From: Prosthecobacter debontii
GTDB taxonomy: Bacteria > Verrucomicrobiota > Verrucomicrobiia > Verrucomicrobiales > Verrucomicrobiaceae
DNA length: 64,000 bases
Direction: 5' to 3'
Assembly: GCA_945869675.1 (NCBI GenBank)
Contig: CAMBPS010000002.1
Span: forward strand, 25,658 to 89,657
Part shown: positions 45,292-54,233 of the stretch, piece after piece
How the letters are laid out: each line of letters opens with the position of its first letter
Numbering within the stretch: position 1 is the stretch's first letter
Program-made: the position numbers and the translations under genes
The notes under the pieces: model-generated
Seen by the model: only the letters and a program-made list of their open reading frames with translations
What the model was told of the DNA's origin: nothing
The model's database searches: none

Positions 45292-45492
45292 CGAAAGGCG
45301 ATCAAAAATGGTTTTCCGGGAGCTTTAGTTGGCTAGTTAGGCTTGATAGAAATCTTAAGGATTAGCAAATTACTTTTCAGTGACTGGGTCATAATCATGA
45401 CGTTCTTTCCTCTCTCCAGAGCAACGATTTTCTCACTCATGGTAGAGTCTGTATGTCAGACAGTTGCAGCCTGACGTTATTTGCCCTCACGT

Positions 45493-48003
45493 TCATCCAA
45501 ATAAACTCATCTGCCCCGCGTCTTCATCGCTGCGGGGCTTTTTGCGGGCTTTGGCGGGCACGCTGGTAGCTACGGGGACTTCTTTGACGCTTTCGGCGGG
45601 CTGGTGGCCGGATTCGAGCTGTTGGAGGACTTCTTTGGCGCGCGCGATGACGTTTTCGGGGAGGCCGGCAAGTCTCGCGACTTGGATGCCGTAGCTTTTT
45701 TCGGCGCAGCCGGGGAGGATCTTGCGGAGGAAGATGATCTGCTGGTTCCACTCCTTCACGGCGACGTTGTAGTTCTTCACGGCGCTGCGGCTTTGCGAGA
45801 GCGCGGTGATCTCGTGGTAGTGCGTGGCGAAGAGACAGCGGGCGCCGATGTGATCATGCAGATGCTCGGCGACGCTCCAGGCGATGCTTAGGCCGTCGAA
45901 GGTGGACGTGCCGCGACCGATCTCGTCGAGGATGACCAATGAGCGCTCGGTGGCGTTGTTGAGGATGAGCGAGGTCTCGTTCATCTCGACCATGAAGGTG
46001 GACTGGCCGCGTGCGATGTCGTCGCTGGCACCTATGCGGGTGAAGATGCGATCAACGAGGCCGATCTCGGCGCTGGCGGCGGGCAGGAAGCTGCCAATCT
46101 GCGCCATGAGCGTGAGCAGCGCGGTTTGGCGCAAATACGTGCTCTTACCGGCCATGTTCGGGCCGGTGATGAGGATGAGGCGGCTTTCCTCGGGCTCCAA
46201 AGTGACGTCGTTTGGCACGAACCGCTCGCCACTGGTGAGGTTCTGATCGAGCACGGGATGGCGGCCGTCGCGAATGAAGAGATTGCGCGTCTCGTTTAGG
46301 ACTGGGCGAGTGTAATTGAAGAGCCGCGCGGTTTCAGTCAGCGAGCCGAGAGAATCGAGGATGGCAATGGCTTCGGCGGTTTCCTGGATGTGGCCCAGGT
46401 GTTCTAAAACGCGACTGCGCAGCTCGATGAACTGCTCGTATTCGAGCGCCTTGCTGCGCTCTTCGCTGCCGAGGATCTTGTCCTCCATGCGCTTCAACTC
46501 GTCGGTGATGTAGCGCTCGCCGTTGACGGTGGTCTGCTTGCGATGGTAGTCGGCGGGCACGCTGCCGACGTTCGCCTTCGTTATCTCGATGAAGTAACCG
46601 AAGACGGCGTTGTATTTGATCTTCAGGCTTTTGATGCCCGTGCGCTCAATTTCGCGGTTTTGCAGGTCGGCGATCCACTGGCGTCCAAGCGTGGAGGCGG
46701 CGCGGAGTTCGTCGAGTGCCGGGAGATAGCCTTCACGGAAGACACCGCCTTCTTTGATCTGCAAAGGTGGCTCATCACAGATGGCGCGCTGGATTTCCTG
46801 GCAGAGCGGGGTGAGGTCGTGAAGCTTTCGGCAGAGATCGGTCAGATTGGACGGATCACTCTGATCGGACGCATCTAGGAGGGTCTTCAGCGAAGGCACC
46901 ACTTCCAATGAAACAGCAAGCGCCTGCAAATCACGGCCATTGCCACTGCCTTGGCTGAGGCGGGAGCTGGTGCGCTCGAGATCACGCACTTCCTTTAACA
47001 GCGTGCGCACTTGGCCGAGCAACATGGGTTCTGCCAAAAAGGCAGCGATCATGTCCTGGCGCTGGGTGAGCAGGTCCAGATCACGCAGGGGATGCAGCAC
47101 CCAATGGCGTATTTTGCGGGCCCCCATGGGCGTGCAAGTGCGGTCGAGAGCGCTCAAAAGTGTATGCGCGCTGCCGCCACGGGCGCTAACAAGCTCCAGG
47201 TGGCTCTGGCTGGCGGCGTCGATCAACACACAATCGTTGGTTTGGCCGACGCGCAGGCGTTGGATATGATCGACACTGCGGCGAAGCTGGAATTGCAGGT
47301 ATTGCAGGATGCAACCGGCGGCACAGATAGCGGCGTTCATGCCGATGCAGCCGAAGCCATCGAGAGATTGTACTTTGAAATGCTGCGTGAGGCTGTGCTG
47401 CGCCTGATCGAGCAGGAACAGATAGCTCTCGATCGGCTGGGCGCTGCTGGGATTGCCGAGGGCGTCGATGACGTCGCGCTGGGTTTCGCTGTAGAGAAGT
47501 TCGCTGGCTTGCAGTCGCTCGAGTTCGTCAGCCAGCTCGATGGTGTCTTTGAACTCGGCGACTTCGAACTCACCGGTGGTGTGATCCACATAGGCGAGGC
47601 CAAGTTTTTTGCCTTCGCGAAAAACCGCCGCGAGGTAGTTCGGGCGGTTCGAGTCGAGCAGGTTAAGATCATTGATGGTGCCCGCGCTGAGAATCTGTGA
47701 CACGGCCCTCTCGACGATTTTTCCCGGCACGGGATCGGTCGTCTGCTCGGCGATGGCGACGCGTTTGCCACCCTTGATCAACTTGGCGATGTAACCCTGC
47801 GAGCTGTGATGCGGCACGCCGCACATGGGCACACCATTGCGTTTGGTGAGGGCGACATTCAGAATAGGGGAGGCGACTTTCGCGTCCTCAAAGAACAGTT
47901 CATAAAAGTCGCCTAGACGGAAGAACAGCAACACGTCCTCCGGCAGCTCGCGTCGGATAGCGAGATACTGCTTCATCATGGGAGTGGTGGCGGCGTCGGA
48001 CAT
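45493..48003 (-). CDS. mutS: DNA mismatch repair ATPase MutS
   Basis: The protein has 836 aa from the ATG at 48003; a TTG four codons upstream is less likely. It recognises mismatches and small loops and recruits MutL. The N-terminal mismatch-binding motif is FFRLGDFYELFFEDA (F-x-E equivalent FYE). The clamp and lever domains occupy the middle. Walker A is GPNMAGKST near residue 615, with STFMVEMNET and LVILDEIGRGTSTFDGLSIAW (signature and Walker B), then CLFATHYHE. The C-terminus ends in a QMSLFG tail. The usual length is about 850 aa. It diverges from the sulfatase at 48.1 kb. Confidence 0.98.
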   Translation of the reverse strand: MSDAATTPMMKQYLAIRRELPEDVLLFFRLGDFYELFFEDAKVASPILNVALTKRNGVPMCGVPHHSSQGYIAKLIKGGKRVAIAEQTTDPVPGKIVERAVSQILSAGTINDLNLLDSNRPNYLAAVFREGKKLGLAYVDHTTGEFEVAEFKDTIELADELERLQASELLYSETQRDVIDALGNPSSAQPIESYLFLLDQAQHSLTQHFKVQSLDGFGCIGMNAAICAAGCILQYLQFQLRRSVDHIQRLRVGQTNDCVLIDAASQSHLELVSARGGSAHTLLSALDRTCTPMGARKIRHWVLHPLRDLDLLTQRQDMIAAFLAEPMLLGQVRTLLKEVRDLERTSSRLSQGSGNGRDLQALAVSLEVVPSLKTLLDASDQSDPSNLTDLCRKLHDLTPLCQEIQRAICDEPPLQIKEGGVFREGYLPALDELRAASTLGRQWIADLQNREIERTGIKSLKIKYNAVFGYFIEITKANVGSVPADYHRKQTTVNGERYITDELKRMEDKILGSEERSKALEYEQFIELRSRVLEHLGHIQETAEAIAILDSLGSLTETARLFNYTRPVLNETRNLFIRDGRHPVLDQNLTSGERFVPNDVTLEPEESRLILITGPNMAGKSTYLRQTALLTLMAQIGSFLPAASAEIGLVDRIFTRIGASDDIARGQSTFMVEMNETSLILNNATERSLVILDEIGRGTSTFDGLSIAWSVAEHLHDHIGARCLFATHYHEITALSQSRSAVKNYNVAVKEWNQQIIFLRKILPGCAEKSYGIQVARLAGLPENVIARAKEVLQQLESGHQPAESVKEVPVATSVPAKARKKPRSDEDAGQMSLFG

Positions 48004-48109
48004 GGAGGGCGTCAAGGAGTCAAGAGTTCACGGGGCTGGTCAAGGCGGGAGTGGGCCGTGAATCAAAGATAGGAAGATGGGACGGGCATCGTTTCTGCGG
48101 GTCACTCCC

Positions 48110-49555
48110 ATGAAACGCGCCTTTTTGATTCTCACCACGCTTTTTGTCACCGCTGCTCAGGCGGCGACAAAACCGAACATCGTGTTCATTTTGGCAGATG
48201 ATCTAGGCTACACGGATGTGGCCTGCTTTGGCTCAAAGTATTATGAGACACCCAATCTAGACCGTTTGGCGTCACAGGGGATGAAGCTGACGAGCCATCA
48301 TCACCATCAAAACTGCCAACCAACACGCGCTGCGCTGATGTCGGGACAGTATGCCCCACGCACCGGTGTTTACACGGTCGGCAACACGGCGCGCTTTGAT
48401 TGGCAGACACGTCCGCTAAAGCCAGTGGACAATGTGACCGAGCTGCCGCCGGAGAAAGCGATCATTGCACAGACACTGAAAAAAGCAGGCTATGTGACGG
48501 GCATGTTTGGCAAATGGCATCTCGGTGAAAAAGGTGAGCATCATCCGGGCAAGCGTGGGTTTGACGAGGCCATCGTGAGCATGGGCAAGCACTTTGATTT
48601 TAAGACAGATCCAAAGACGGAGTATGCCAAGGGGACCTATCTGGCTGACTTTCTCACGGATCAAGCGGTGGACTTTATCAGTCGGCATAAGGCAGAGCCA
48701 TTCTTTCTCTATCTGCCCCACTATGGCGTTCATTCACCGCATCACGCAAAGCCGGAATTAATCGCCAAATTCAAAGACAAACCTGGAGTCGGTGGTCACA
48801 ACAATCCGACCTATGCGGCAATGATCGCCAGTGTGGATGAAAGCGTGGGCCGTGTGATGGCAGAGCTGGAAAAACAGGGGATCGCCGACAACACCGTGCT
48901 GATTTTTTCCTCAGACAATGGCGGCGTCGGTGGCTATGCGCGCGATGGTATTTCTGGGGGCGACATCACTGACAATGCACCGCTACGCAGCGGCAAGGGC
49001 AGTCTCTATGAAGGCGGCACACGCGTTCCATTCATCGTCCGCTGGCCTGGAGTGACCCCAGCGGATACCTTCACTGACACACCAACGATCCATGTGGATC
49101 TGTATCCGACCTTGATGGAAATTGCCTCTGCCTCAGCTCCCGAGAATCAACCGCTGGATGGTGAGAGTCTTGTGCCACTGTTTCGCGATTCCAAGGCTGC
49201 CTTAAAGCGCGAGGCGATCTTTCAGCATTTCCCCGGTTATCTTGGTGCGGGCCAGAACACGTGGAGGACCACGCCCGTGGGCCTCATTCAAGCGGGACCA
49301 TGGAAGCTCATGGAATATTTTGAAGATCATCGCCTAGAACTTTACAACCTCCGTGACGATGTGGGGGAGACGAAGAATCAGGCCTCTGAGCAGCCAGAAA
49401 AAACCAAGGAACTTCACGCCAAAATGATCGCCTGGCGGGAAAGTGTGGGAGCTAAAATGCCGACCCCGAACACGCCTGTGGCCGCGACGCCAAAGAAAGG
49501 CAAAGCCAAGGGTAACGGAAAGGGCAAGGGCAAAGGAAAGAACCAAGCCGAATAA
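48110..49555 (+). CDS. Secreted sulfatase
   Basis: The protein has 481 aa from the ATG at 48110, giving the signal KRAFLILTTLFVTAAQA. NIVFILADDLGYTDV has the metal aspartates (D30, D31). The formylglycine motif is CQPTR (69-73), then FGKWHLGEKGEHHPGKRGFDEA and SSDNGGVGG. It belongs to the arylsulfatase family S1 type acting on sulfated glycans. The C-terminal tail is a Lys/Gly run (KGKAKGNGKGKGKGK), low complexity and probably disordered. It lies 50 bp before an exported sugar isomerase, so they may act on the same carbohydrate. Confidence 0.93.
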   Translation: MKRAFLILTTLFVTAAQAATKPNIVFILADDLGYTDVACFGSKYYETPNLDRLASQGMKLTSHHHHQNCQPTRAALMSGQYAPRTGVYTVGNTARFDWQTRPLKPVDNVTELPPEKAIIAQTLKKAGYVTGMFGKWHLGEKGEHHPGKRGFDEAIVSMGKHFDFKTDPKTEYAKGTYLADFLTDQAVDFISRHKAEPFFLYLPHYGVHSPHHAKPELIAKFKDKPGVGGHNNPTYAAMIASVDESVGRVMAELEKQGIADNTVLIFSSDNGGVGGYARDGISGGDITDNAPLRSGKGSLYEGGTRVPFIVRWPGVTPADTFTDTPTIHVDLYPTLMEIASASAPENQPLDGESLVPLFRDSKAALKREAIFQHFPGYLGAGQNTWRTTPVGLIQAGPWKLMEYFEDHRLELYNLRDDVGETKNQASEQPEKTKELHAKMIAWRESVGAKMPTPNTPVAATPKKGKAKGNGKGKGKGKNQAE

Positions 49556-49605
49556 GACGGGCTTGCACTCAGGGTGGAAGGCATGACAAAGTGTCGTCTT
49601 CACCC

Positions 49606-50574
49606 ATGACTGCCTCCGCACCTACTCGTCGTCACTTCCTACAACTCGCTTCCACCGCTTTGGCCGCCTCCTTCACAGGCGTGGCTCGGGCTGCGGACAA
49701 GAAAGAGCCCTTCAAAATCTCGCTCGCTGAGTGGTCGCTGAATAAGCGTATCCTGAAGCGTCCAGGAGCTGAGCCTTTGGATCACCTCGACTTTGCGAAA
49801 ACAGCGCGCGGTTTTGGGATTGATGGCGTGGAGTATGTGAATCAGATGTTCTTTGATAAAGCCACCGACGCAGCCTACCTCGGCGAGATGAAGACTCGTC
49901 AGGATGGCGAAGGCGTGAAAGGCCTGCTCATCATGTGCGATCGTGAAGGCAACCTGGGTGATCCAGATGAAGCCAAGCGCGCGAAGACCATCGAAAACCA
50001 CCTCAAGTGGCTGGATGCAGCCGCGGCCTTGGGTTGCCACAGCATCCGCGTGAATGCCGCCAGCGATCCGAAGCTCAGCTTTGAAGAGCAAATGAAACTT
50101 GCCGCGGATGGCCTGCATCGCCTCTCCGTCGAAGGTGACAAGCGCGGCCTCTATGTCGTGGTAGAGAATCATGGTGGCCTTTCCAGCAATGGCCTCTGGC
50201 TGACTGGTGTGATGAAAGCTGCTGATCATGAACGAGTGGGCATCTTGCCTGACTTTGGCAACTTCTACACCGACCGGAATAAAGGCGAACTCTACAACCC
50301 GTACAAAGGTCTGCGTGAATTCATGCCCTGGGTGAAAAAAGGCATGAGCGCCAAGGCCTATGACTGGGACACCGGCGCCGGTAAATTTTTCACGGAAGAC
50401 CGCCGCGAAGGTCGTGAGATGACCTTGGATTTCCAACGCCTGATCGACATCGTCGTGAAGGCTGGCTACAACGGCTACATCGGCATCGAATACGAAGGCG
50501 ACAAACACAGCGAAATGGAAGGCATCACCCGCACCAAGCAGGCTCTCGATGAGCTGAAGGCGATGATTGCGTAA
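49606..50574 (+). CDS. Exported sugar phosphate isomerase/epimerase family protein
   Basis: The protein has 322 aa from the ATG at 49606; a GTG five codons upstream is an alternative. The Tat signal TRRHFLQLASTALAASFTGVARA is followed by a TIM-barrel of the xylose isomerase-like family: GIDGVEYVNQMFFDK, GCHSIRVNAASD, VVVENHGGLSSNGLWL (with the catalytic glutamate region), GILPDFGNFY and YIGIEYEGDKHSEMEGI. Tat export suggests a periplasmic carbohydrate function. It follows the sulfatase by 50 bp and precedes the rsuA-type gene by 8 bp, so read-through into housekeeping is possible. Confidence 0.9.
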   Translation: MTASAPTRRHFLQLASTALAASFTGVARAADKKEPFKISLAEWSLNKRILKRPGAEPLDHLDFAKTARGFGIDGVEYVNQMFFDKATDAAYLGEMKTRQDGEGVKGLLIMCDREGNLGDPDEAKRAKTIENHLKWLDAAAALGCHSIRVNAASDPKLSFEEQMKLAADGLHRLSVEGDKRGLYVVVENHGGLSSNGLWLTGVMKAADHERVGILPDFGNFYTDRNKGELYNPYKGLREFMPWVKKGMSAKAYDWDTGAGKFFTEDRREGREMTLDFQRLIDIVVKAGYNGYIGIEYEGDKHSEMEGITRTKQALDELKAMIA

Positions 50575-50582
50575 CTGCGGAC

Positions 50583-51266
50583 ATGCGGCGTCTGGATCAA
50601 CTTCTCTCCTCTCTCGGCTACTGCACGCGCCGGGAGGCGGAGGCTGTGGTCAAAGGTGGCCAAGTGTCAATCAACGGCATTGTGGCCACCCGTTCGGATC
50701 AGCGGGCTGATCCGCATCAGGTCACGCTGGATGGGAAGCCTCTGGAGGCACCCGATGGACTGCTGGCAGTCCTGCATAAGCCGCTGGGTTATGTCTGCAC
50801 TCATGCCGATGGTGAGGGTCCGACCATTTATGAGCTGCTGCCCCATCGTTGGTTAGCGCGCAATCCAGCCGTCACGAGCGCAGGCCGACTGGATAAAGAG
50901 ACGAGTGGTTTGATCCTGATCACGGACATCGGTGCACTCGTGCATCGCTTCACCTCACCAAAGGCGGAAGTGGAAAAAATTTACGAAGTGACCGTGGATC
51001 ATGCTTTGGAGCCGAGCCTGATCGAAACCTTTGCCAGTGGCACCGTGATGCTGCGGGGCGAGGAGCGGCCTTGCCTGCCTGCGAAATTGGTCATTCACAG
51101 CGAAACGACAGCTTCCCTAACGATCACGGAGGGCCGCTACCATCAGGTGAGGCGCATGTTTGCCAGTCAAGGCTGGCACGTGGAGGCGCTGCATCGCTCA
51201 CGCTTTGGCGATTACGCGCTCGGCGATCTTGAAGAAGGGAAATGGCGGATTTTGGAGAAGCCGTGA
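50583..51266 (+). CDS. RsuA-type 16S rRNA pseudouridine synthase
   Basis: The protein has 227 aa. The N-terminal S4 domain (RRLDQLLSSLGYCTRREAEAVVKGGQVSINGIV) binds RNA. The catalytic motif is AGRLDKETSGLILITD with the catalytic Asp in GRLDKET. LHKPLGYVC and GRYHQVRRMFASQGWHVEALHRSRFG complete the RsuA/RluB/RluE/RluF pattern. The length and the GEGPTIYELLP segment suggest RsuA (pseudouridine 516 of 16S rRNA), but the exact target is inferred. A second family member at 58.2 kb is related but distinct. Confidence 0.9.
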   Translation: MRRLDQLLSSLGYCTRREAEAVVKGGQVSINGIVATRSDQRADPHQVTLDGKPLEAPDGLLAVLHKPLGYVCTHADGEGPTIYELLPHRWLARNPAVTSAGRLDKETSGLILITDIGALVHRFTSPKAEVEKIYEVTVDHALEPSLIETFASGTVMLRGEERPCLPAKLVIHSETTASLTITEGRYHQVRRMFASQGWHVEALHRSRFGDYALGDLEEGKWRILEKP

Positions 51267-51297
51267 TGGCTCTTTTGAACAGGAGGAAGCAGAGCTA

Positions 51298-51328
51298 GCA
51301 GAGGATTCAGAACCGCTGAATCCTCTGC
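51298..51328. terminator. Perfect hairpin between convergent genes
   Basis: GCAGAGGATTCAG (51298-51310) and CTGAATCCTCTGC (51316-51328) form a perfect 13-bp stem with a 5-nt loop. There is no clean T-run, but its place between the rsuA-type gene and glmM suggests a bidirectional transcription block. Confidence 0.7.
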
Positions 51329-51360
51329 CATCCTTTCTAAGATTTCTCTATTTTTTGAGA

Positions 51361-52725
51361 CTAGCCAATCTGGGCAAGAATCGACGAGGCAATCTTATCG
51401 GCTTGGGCTTCGAGATATGCCACGTCACGACCTTCGATGAGAAGACGGATGAGAGACTCGGTGCCGGAATAGCGGAGCAGGACACGACCGTAGTCGCCAA
51501 GCTTTTTCTCGGTCTCTTGGATGATTTTTTGTGCGTCTTTGAGCTCTTCCATCGGCGGCTTGGAGCGCACACGAAGATTGCGGGAGGACTGCGGGAATTT
51601 CTTCAGGCACTTGCGCAGCTGACTGAGTGGCTCGCCGGTTTCCTTTATGATCTTGAGGATTTGCAGACCTGCGATGAGTCCGTCTCCGGTCGTGGCCCAG
51701 TCGCCAAAGATGATATGGCCGCTCTGTTCACCCCCGAAATTGAGGCCGCGAGCATGCATTTCCTCCAGCACATAGCGATCGCCGACATTTGTGCGGATGA
51801 CCCGACCACCGAGGCGGGAAACGAGATCATCCAGCCCGTAGTTGCTCATGATGGTGACGGCCAGGCTATTCTCTTTCAGGGTGCCTTTGCGCAGCATGGA
51901 CTCCGCAGCGATGGCCATGAGCTCATCGCCATCCAGAGCGATGGCTTCTTCATCACACAGCGCGATGCGATCGGCATCTCCATCATGGGCAATGCCAGCC
52001 TGAGCTTGGCTTTGACGAACCAGGCGCTCCAATTCCTCACTGTGCGTGCAGCCACATTCTTCGTTGATGTTGAAACCATCGGGTTCGCTGTGAAAAACCT
52101 GCACATCGGCACCGAGCTGCTCCAGAGCCAGCGCGCTGGTGTAAGATGAGGCACCGTGAGCATTGTCTAAGGCCACCCTCATGCCATCAAGGCGGACACC
52201 TCCCATGCTGGACACAGCATGGGCGACGTAACGATTCACCGCATCCTCCATGCGGCTGACGCGACCGATGCTGCGTCCTTCGGGACGGGCGGCTTCGGCA
52301 ATTTCACCGAGCACGATTTTTTCAATCGCGATCTCCGTCTTGTCATTGAGCTTGCGGCCATTGCCGTGGACAAACTTGATGCCGTTGTCCTGGAAAGGAT
52401 TGTGAGAAGCACTGACGATCACGCCAAAATCAGCTCCCATCTGGGCGGATAGCATGGCCACGGCAGGGGTAGGAACCATGCCTGCAAGAACAACATCCAC
52501 ACCCGCAGAGTTCAGCCCTGCAATGAGTGCCGACTCCAGCATTTCGCCCGAAGCGCGAGTATCACGACCGATGACGCAGCGTGGGCGTCCGCCGGAATCA
52601 CCTTGCTGGCTAAGCACCGCCGCAGCTGCTTGGCCGAGACGCAAAACGAACTCGGGAGTCATAGGATGACGATTGGCCACAGCGCGGACGCCGTCGGTGC
52701 CGAAGAATTGACGCTTATCAGACAT
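51361..52725 (-). CDS. glmM: Phosphoglucosamine mutase
   Basis: The protein has 454 aa. It converts glucosamine-6-phosphate to glucosamine-1-phosphate for UDP-GlcNAc and cell wall synthesis. It begins RQFFGTDGVRAVANRHPMTPEF. The phosphoserine loop is GVIVSASHNPFQDNGIKF with the catalytic Ser near residue 105. The metal loop is AHDGDADRIALCDE, the sugar loop is GGEQSGHIIFGDWATTGDG, and the phosphate loop is RYSGTESLIRLLIEG. Length matches the family (445-450 aa). This is strong evidence that the window is chromosomal. Confidence 0.97.
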   Translation of the reverse strand: MSDKRQFFGTDGVRAVANRHPMTPEFVLRLGQAAAAVLSQQGDSGGRPRCVIGRDTRASGEMLESALIAGLNSAGVDVVLAGMVPTPAVAMLSAQMGADFGVIVSASHNPFQDNGIKFVHGNGRKLNDKTEIAIEKIVLGEIAEAARPEGRSIGRVSRMEDAVNRYVAHAVSSMGGVRLDGMRVALDNAHGASSYTSALALEQLGADVQVFHSEPDGFNINEECGCTHSEELERLVRQSQAQAGIAHDGDADRIALCDEEAIALDGDELMAIAAESMLRKGTLKENSLAVTIMSNYGLDDLVSRLGGRVIRTNVGDRYVLEEMHARGLNFGGEQSGHIIFGDWATTGDGLIAGLQILKIIKETGEPLSQLRKCLKKFPQSSRNLRVRSKPPMEELKDAQKIIQETEKKLGDYGRVLLRYSGTESLIRLLIEGRDVAYLEAQADKIASSILAQIG

Positions 52726-52831
52726 AGAGGGCGGCGTTTACTGCAAAAGAGGCTCAGTGTCAAAGGCTGGACAGCGATCACCCCCAGCCGACGATGATCG
52801 ACAAGGGGTGAGGCAACGCCTTTCGGCACTT

Positions 52832-54061
52832 TTAGAAGGTATGAATGAAGAGCCCTGAGCGAAGTTTAGGCTCAAACCAGGTGCTCTTAGGCGGCATGAT
52901 CTGTTCGGCATCGGAGATGGCCATGAGTTGATCCACCGTCACAGGATACATGCTGAAAGCCACGGCGTGATCGCCTGCATTGACGAGCTTTTCAAGCTCA
53001 GCGGTGCCTCGGATACCACCGATGAAGTCGATCCGCTTGCTGGTGCGTGGATCGTCGATGCCGAGCACCGGTTTCAGCAGGCGATCCTGCAGAATGCTGA
53101 CGTCGAGCAGATCGATCGGGCTCGCATTGTCGGCAGCTTTCCAGGCAAGATCATACCATTTCCCACCGAAATACATGCTGGCATGGCCCGGCAGAGTGGG
53201 AGATTTGACCTCGGTCTCAGTGACGGTGAAGATGCTGCTGACTTCAGCAAAAAAGGCGTCAGGGCTACGTCCGTTCAGATCCTTCACAGCGCGGTTGTAG
53301 GGCAGAATATTCAGCTCGTTGCCGGGGAAAAGGACGCAGAGGAACCAATTGTAATCTTCAGCTCCCGTGTGACTTGGATTGCGCTCACGACGCAGCTGGC
53401 TGACGCGGAAGGCACTGGCTGCACGGTGGTGACCATCGGCGATGTAGGAAGCCGGAACTTGGCTAGCAAAGAGCTGCTCCAATTGGGTGCAGGACTCAGC
53501 TGGCAGTCGCCAGGACTGGTGACGGACGCCATCTGGCGCCGTGAAGTCATGATCAGCCGGCTGAGCCTGCATATGGCCCTGGATGATGGCATCAATCTCT
53601 GGCTGACCGCGATAGGTCAGGAAAATAGGGCCTGTGTTGCCGCTCAGCGCATCCACGAGACGGGTGCGATCGTCCTCTTTGTCTTGGCGCGTCTTTTCGT
53701 GCTTTTTAATGACATCTTGCGCATAATCCTCCGTGTGGCAGACACCCACGAGCCCGGTTTGGCTGTGACTGCCAATCGTCTGACGATAAAGATACAGGCT
53801 AGGAGCCGCCTCACGCACGAGCACGCCATCGGCGACCAGCTTGTCGAGGTTTTCCTTAGCCTTCGCATACACCTCTGGCGAATAAGGATCGACGGACAAA
53901 GGTAGGTCGATCTCTGCACGATCCACATGCAGGAGATTCAGAGGCTTGTCATGAGCCAGAGCATAGGACTCCTCACGATTGACGACATCATAAGGCACCG
54001 CCGCGACAGCAGCAGCATGTTGGGGGACAGGAACGAGACCTTGAAAAGAACGAAGACGCAT
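52832..54061 (-). CDS. DUF1015 family protein
   Basis: The protein has 409 aa. It starts RLRSFQGLVPVPQHAAAVAAVPYDVVNREE, the typical DUF1015 N-terminus (PYDVV). Other family motifs are NLLHVDRAE, LYLYRQ, GLVGVCHTEDY, HEKTRQDKEDDR and YIADGHHRAASAF. The function is unproven; the HEKT and GHHR motifs may form an active site. It is often seen near serine or other amino acid genes, but here it is alone between glmM and a cytochrome. Confidence 0.92.
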   Translation of the reverse strand: MRLRSFQGLVPVPQHAAAVAAVPYDVVNREESYALAHDKPLNLLHVDRAEIDLPLSVDPYSPEVYAKAKENLDKLVADGVLVREAAPSLYLYRQTIGSHSQTGLVGVCHTEDYAQDVIKKHEKTRQDKEDDRTRLVDALSGNTGPIFLTYRGQPEIDAIIQGHMQAQPADHDFTAPDGVRHQSWRLPAESCTQLEQLFASQVPASYIADGHHRAASAFRVSQLRRERNPSHTGAEDYNWFLCVLFPGNELNILPYNRAVKDLNGRSPDAFFAEVSSIFTVTETEVKSPTLPGHASMYFGGKWYDLAWKAADNASPIDLLDVSILQDRLLKPVLGIDDPRTSKRIDFIGGIRGTAELEKLVNAGDHAVAFSMYPVTVDQLMAISDAEQIMPPKSTWFEPKLRSGLFIHTF

Positions 54062-54233
54062 GGCCGCGCACGTTTAACAGGCCCACGGGGAAGTCAACCC
54101 GAAGAAACACGTCACCGAGGAGGCCACGGGATCGCTGTGATGTTTGCATCCAGTTGCATTGGCCGAACAGATGGATCGACACTTTAGATTTCGCGTGGAA
54201 TCGCCGTTTTGCTGCGTATCATGCTTCCCCCCG

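Noticed and set aside
45448..45475. A regulatory hairpin between the deformylase-like gene and mutS
   Set aside because: GTCAG/CTGAC is a 5-bp stem with a long loop, expected by chance.
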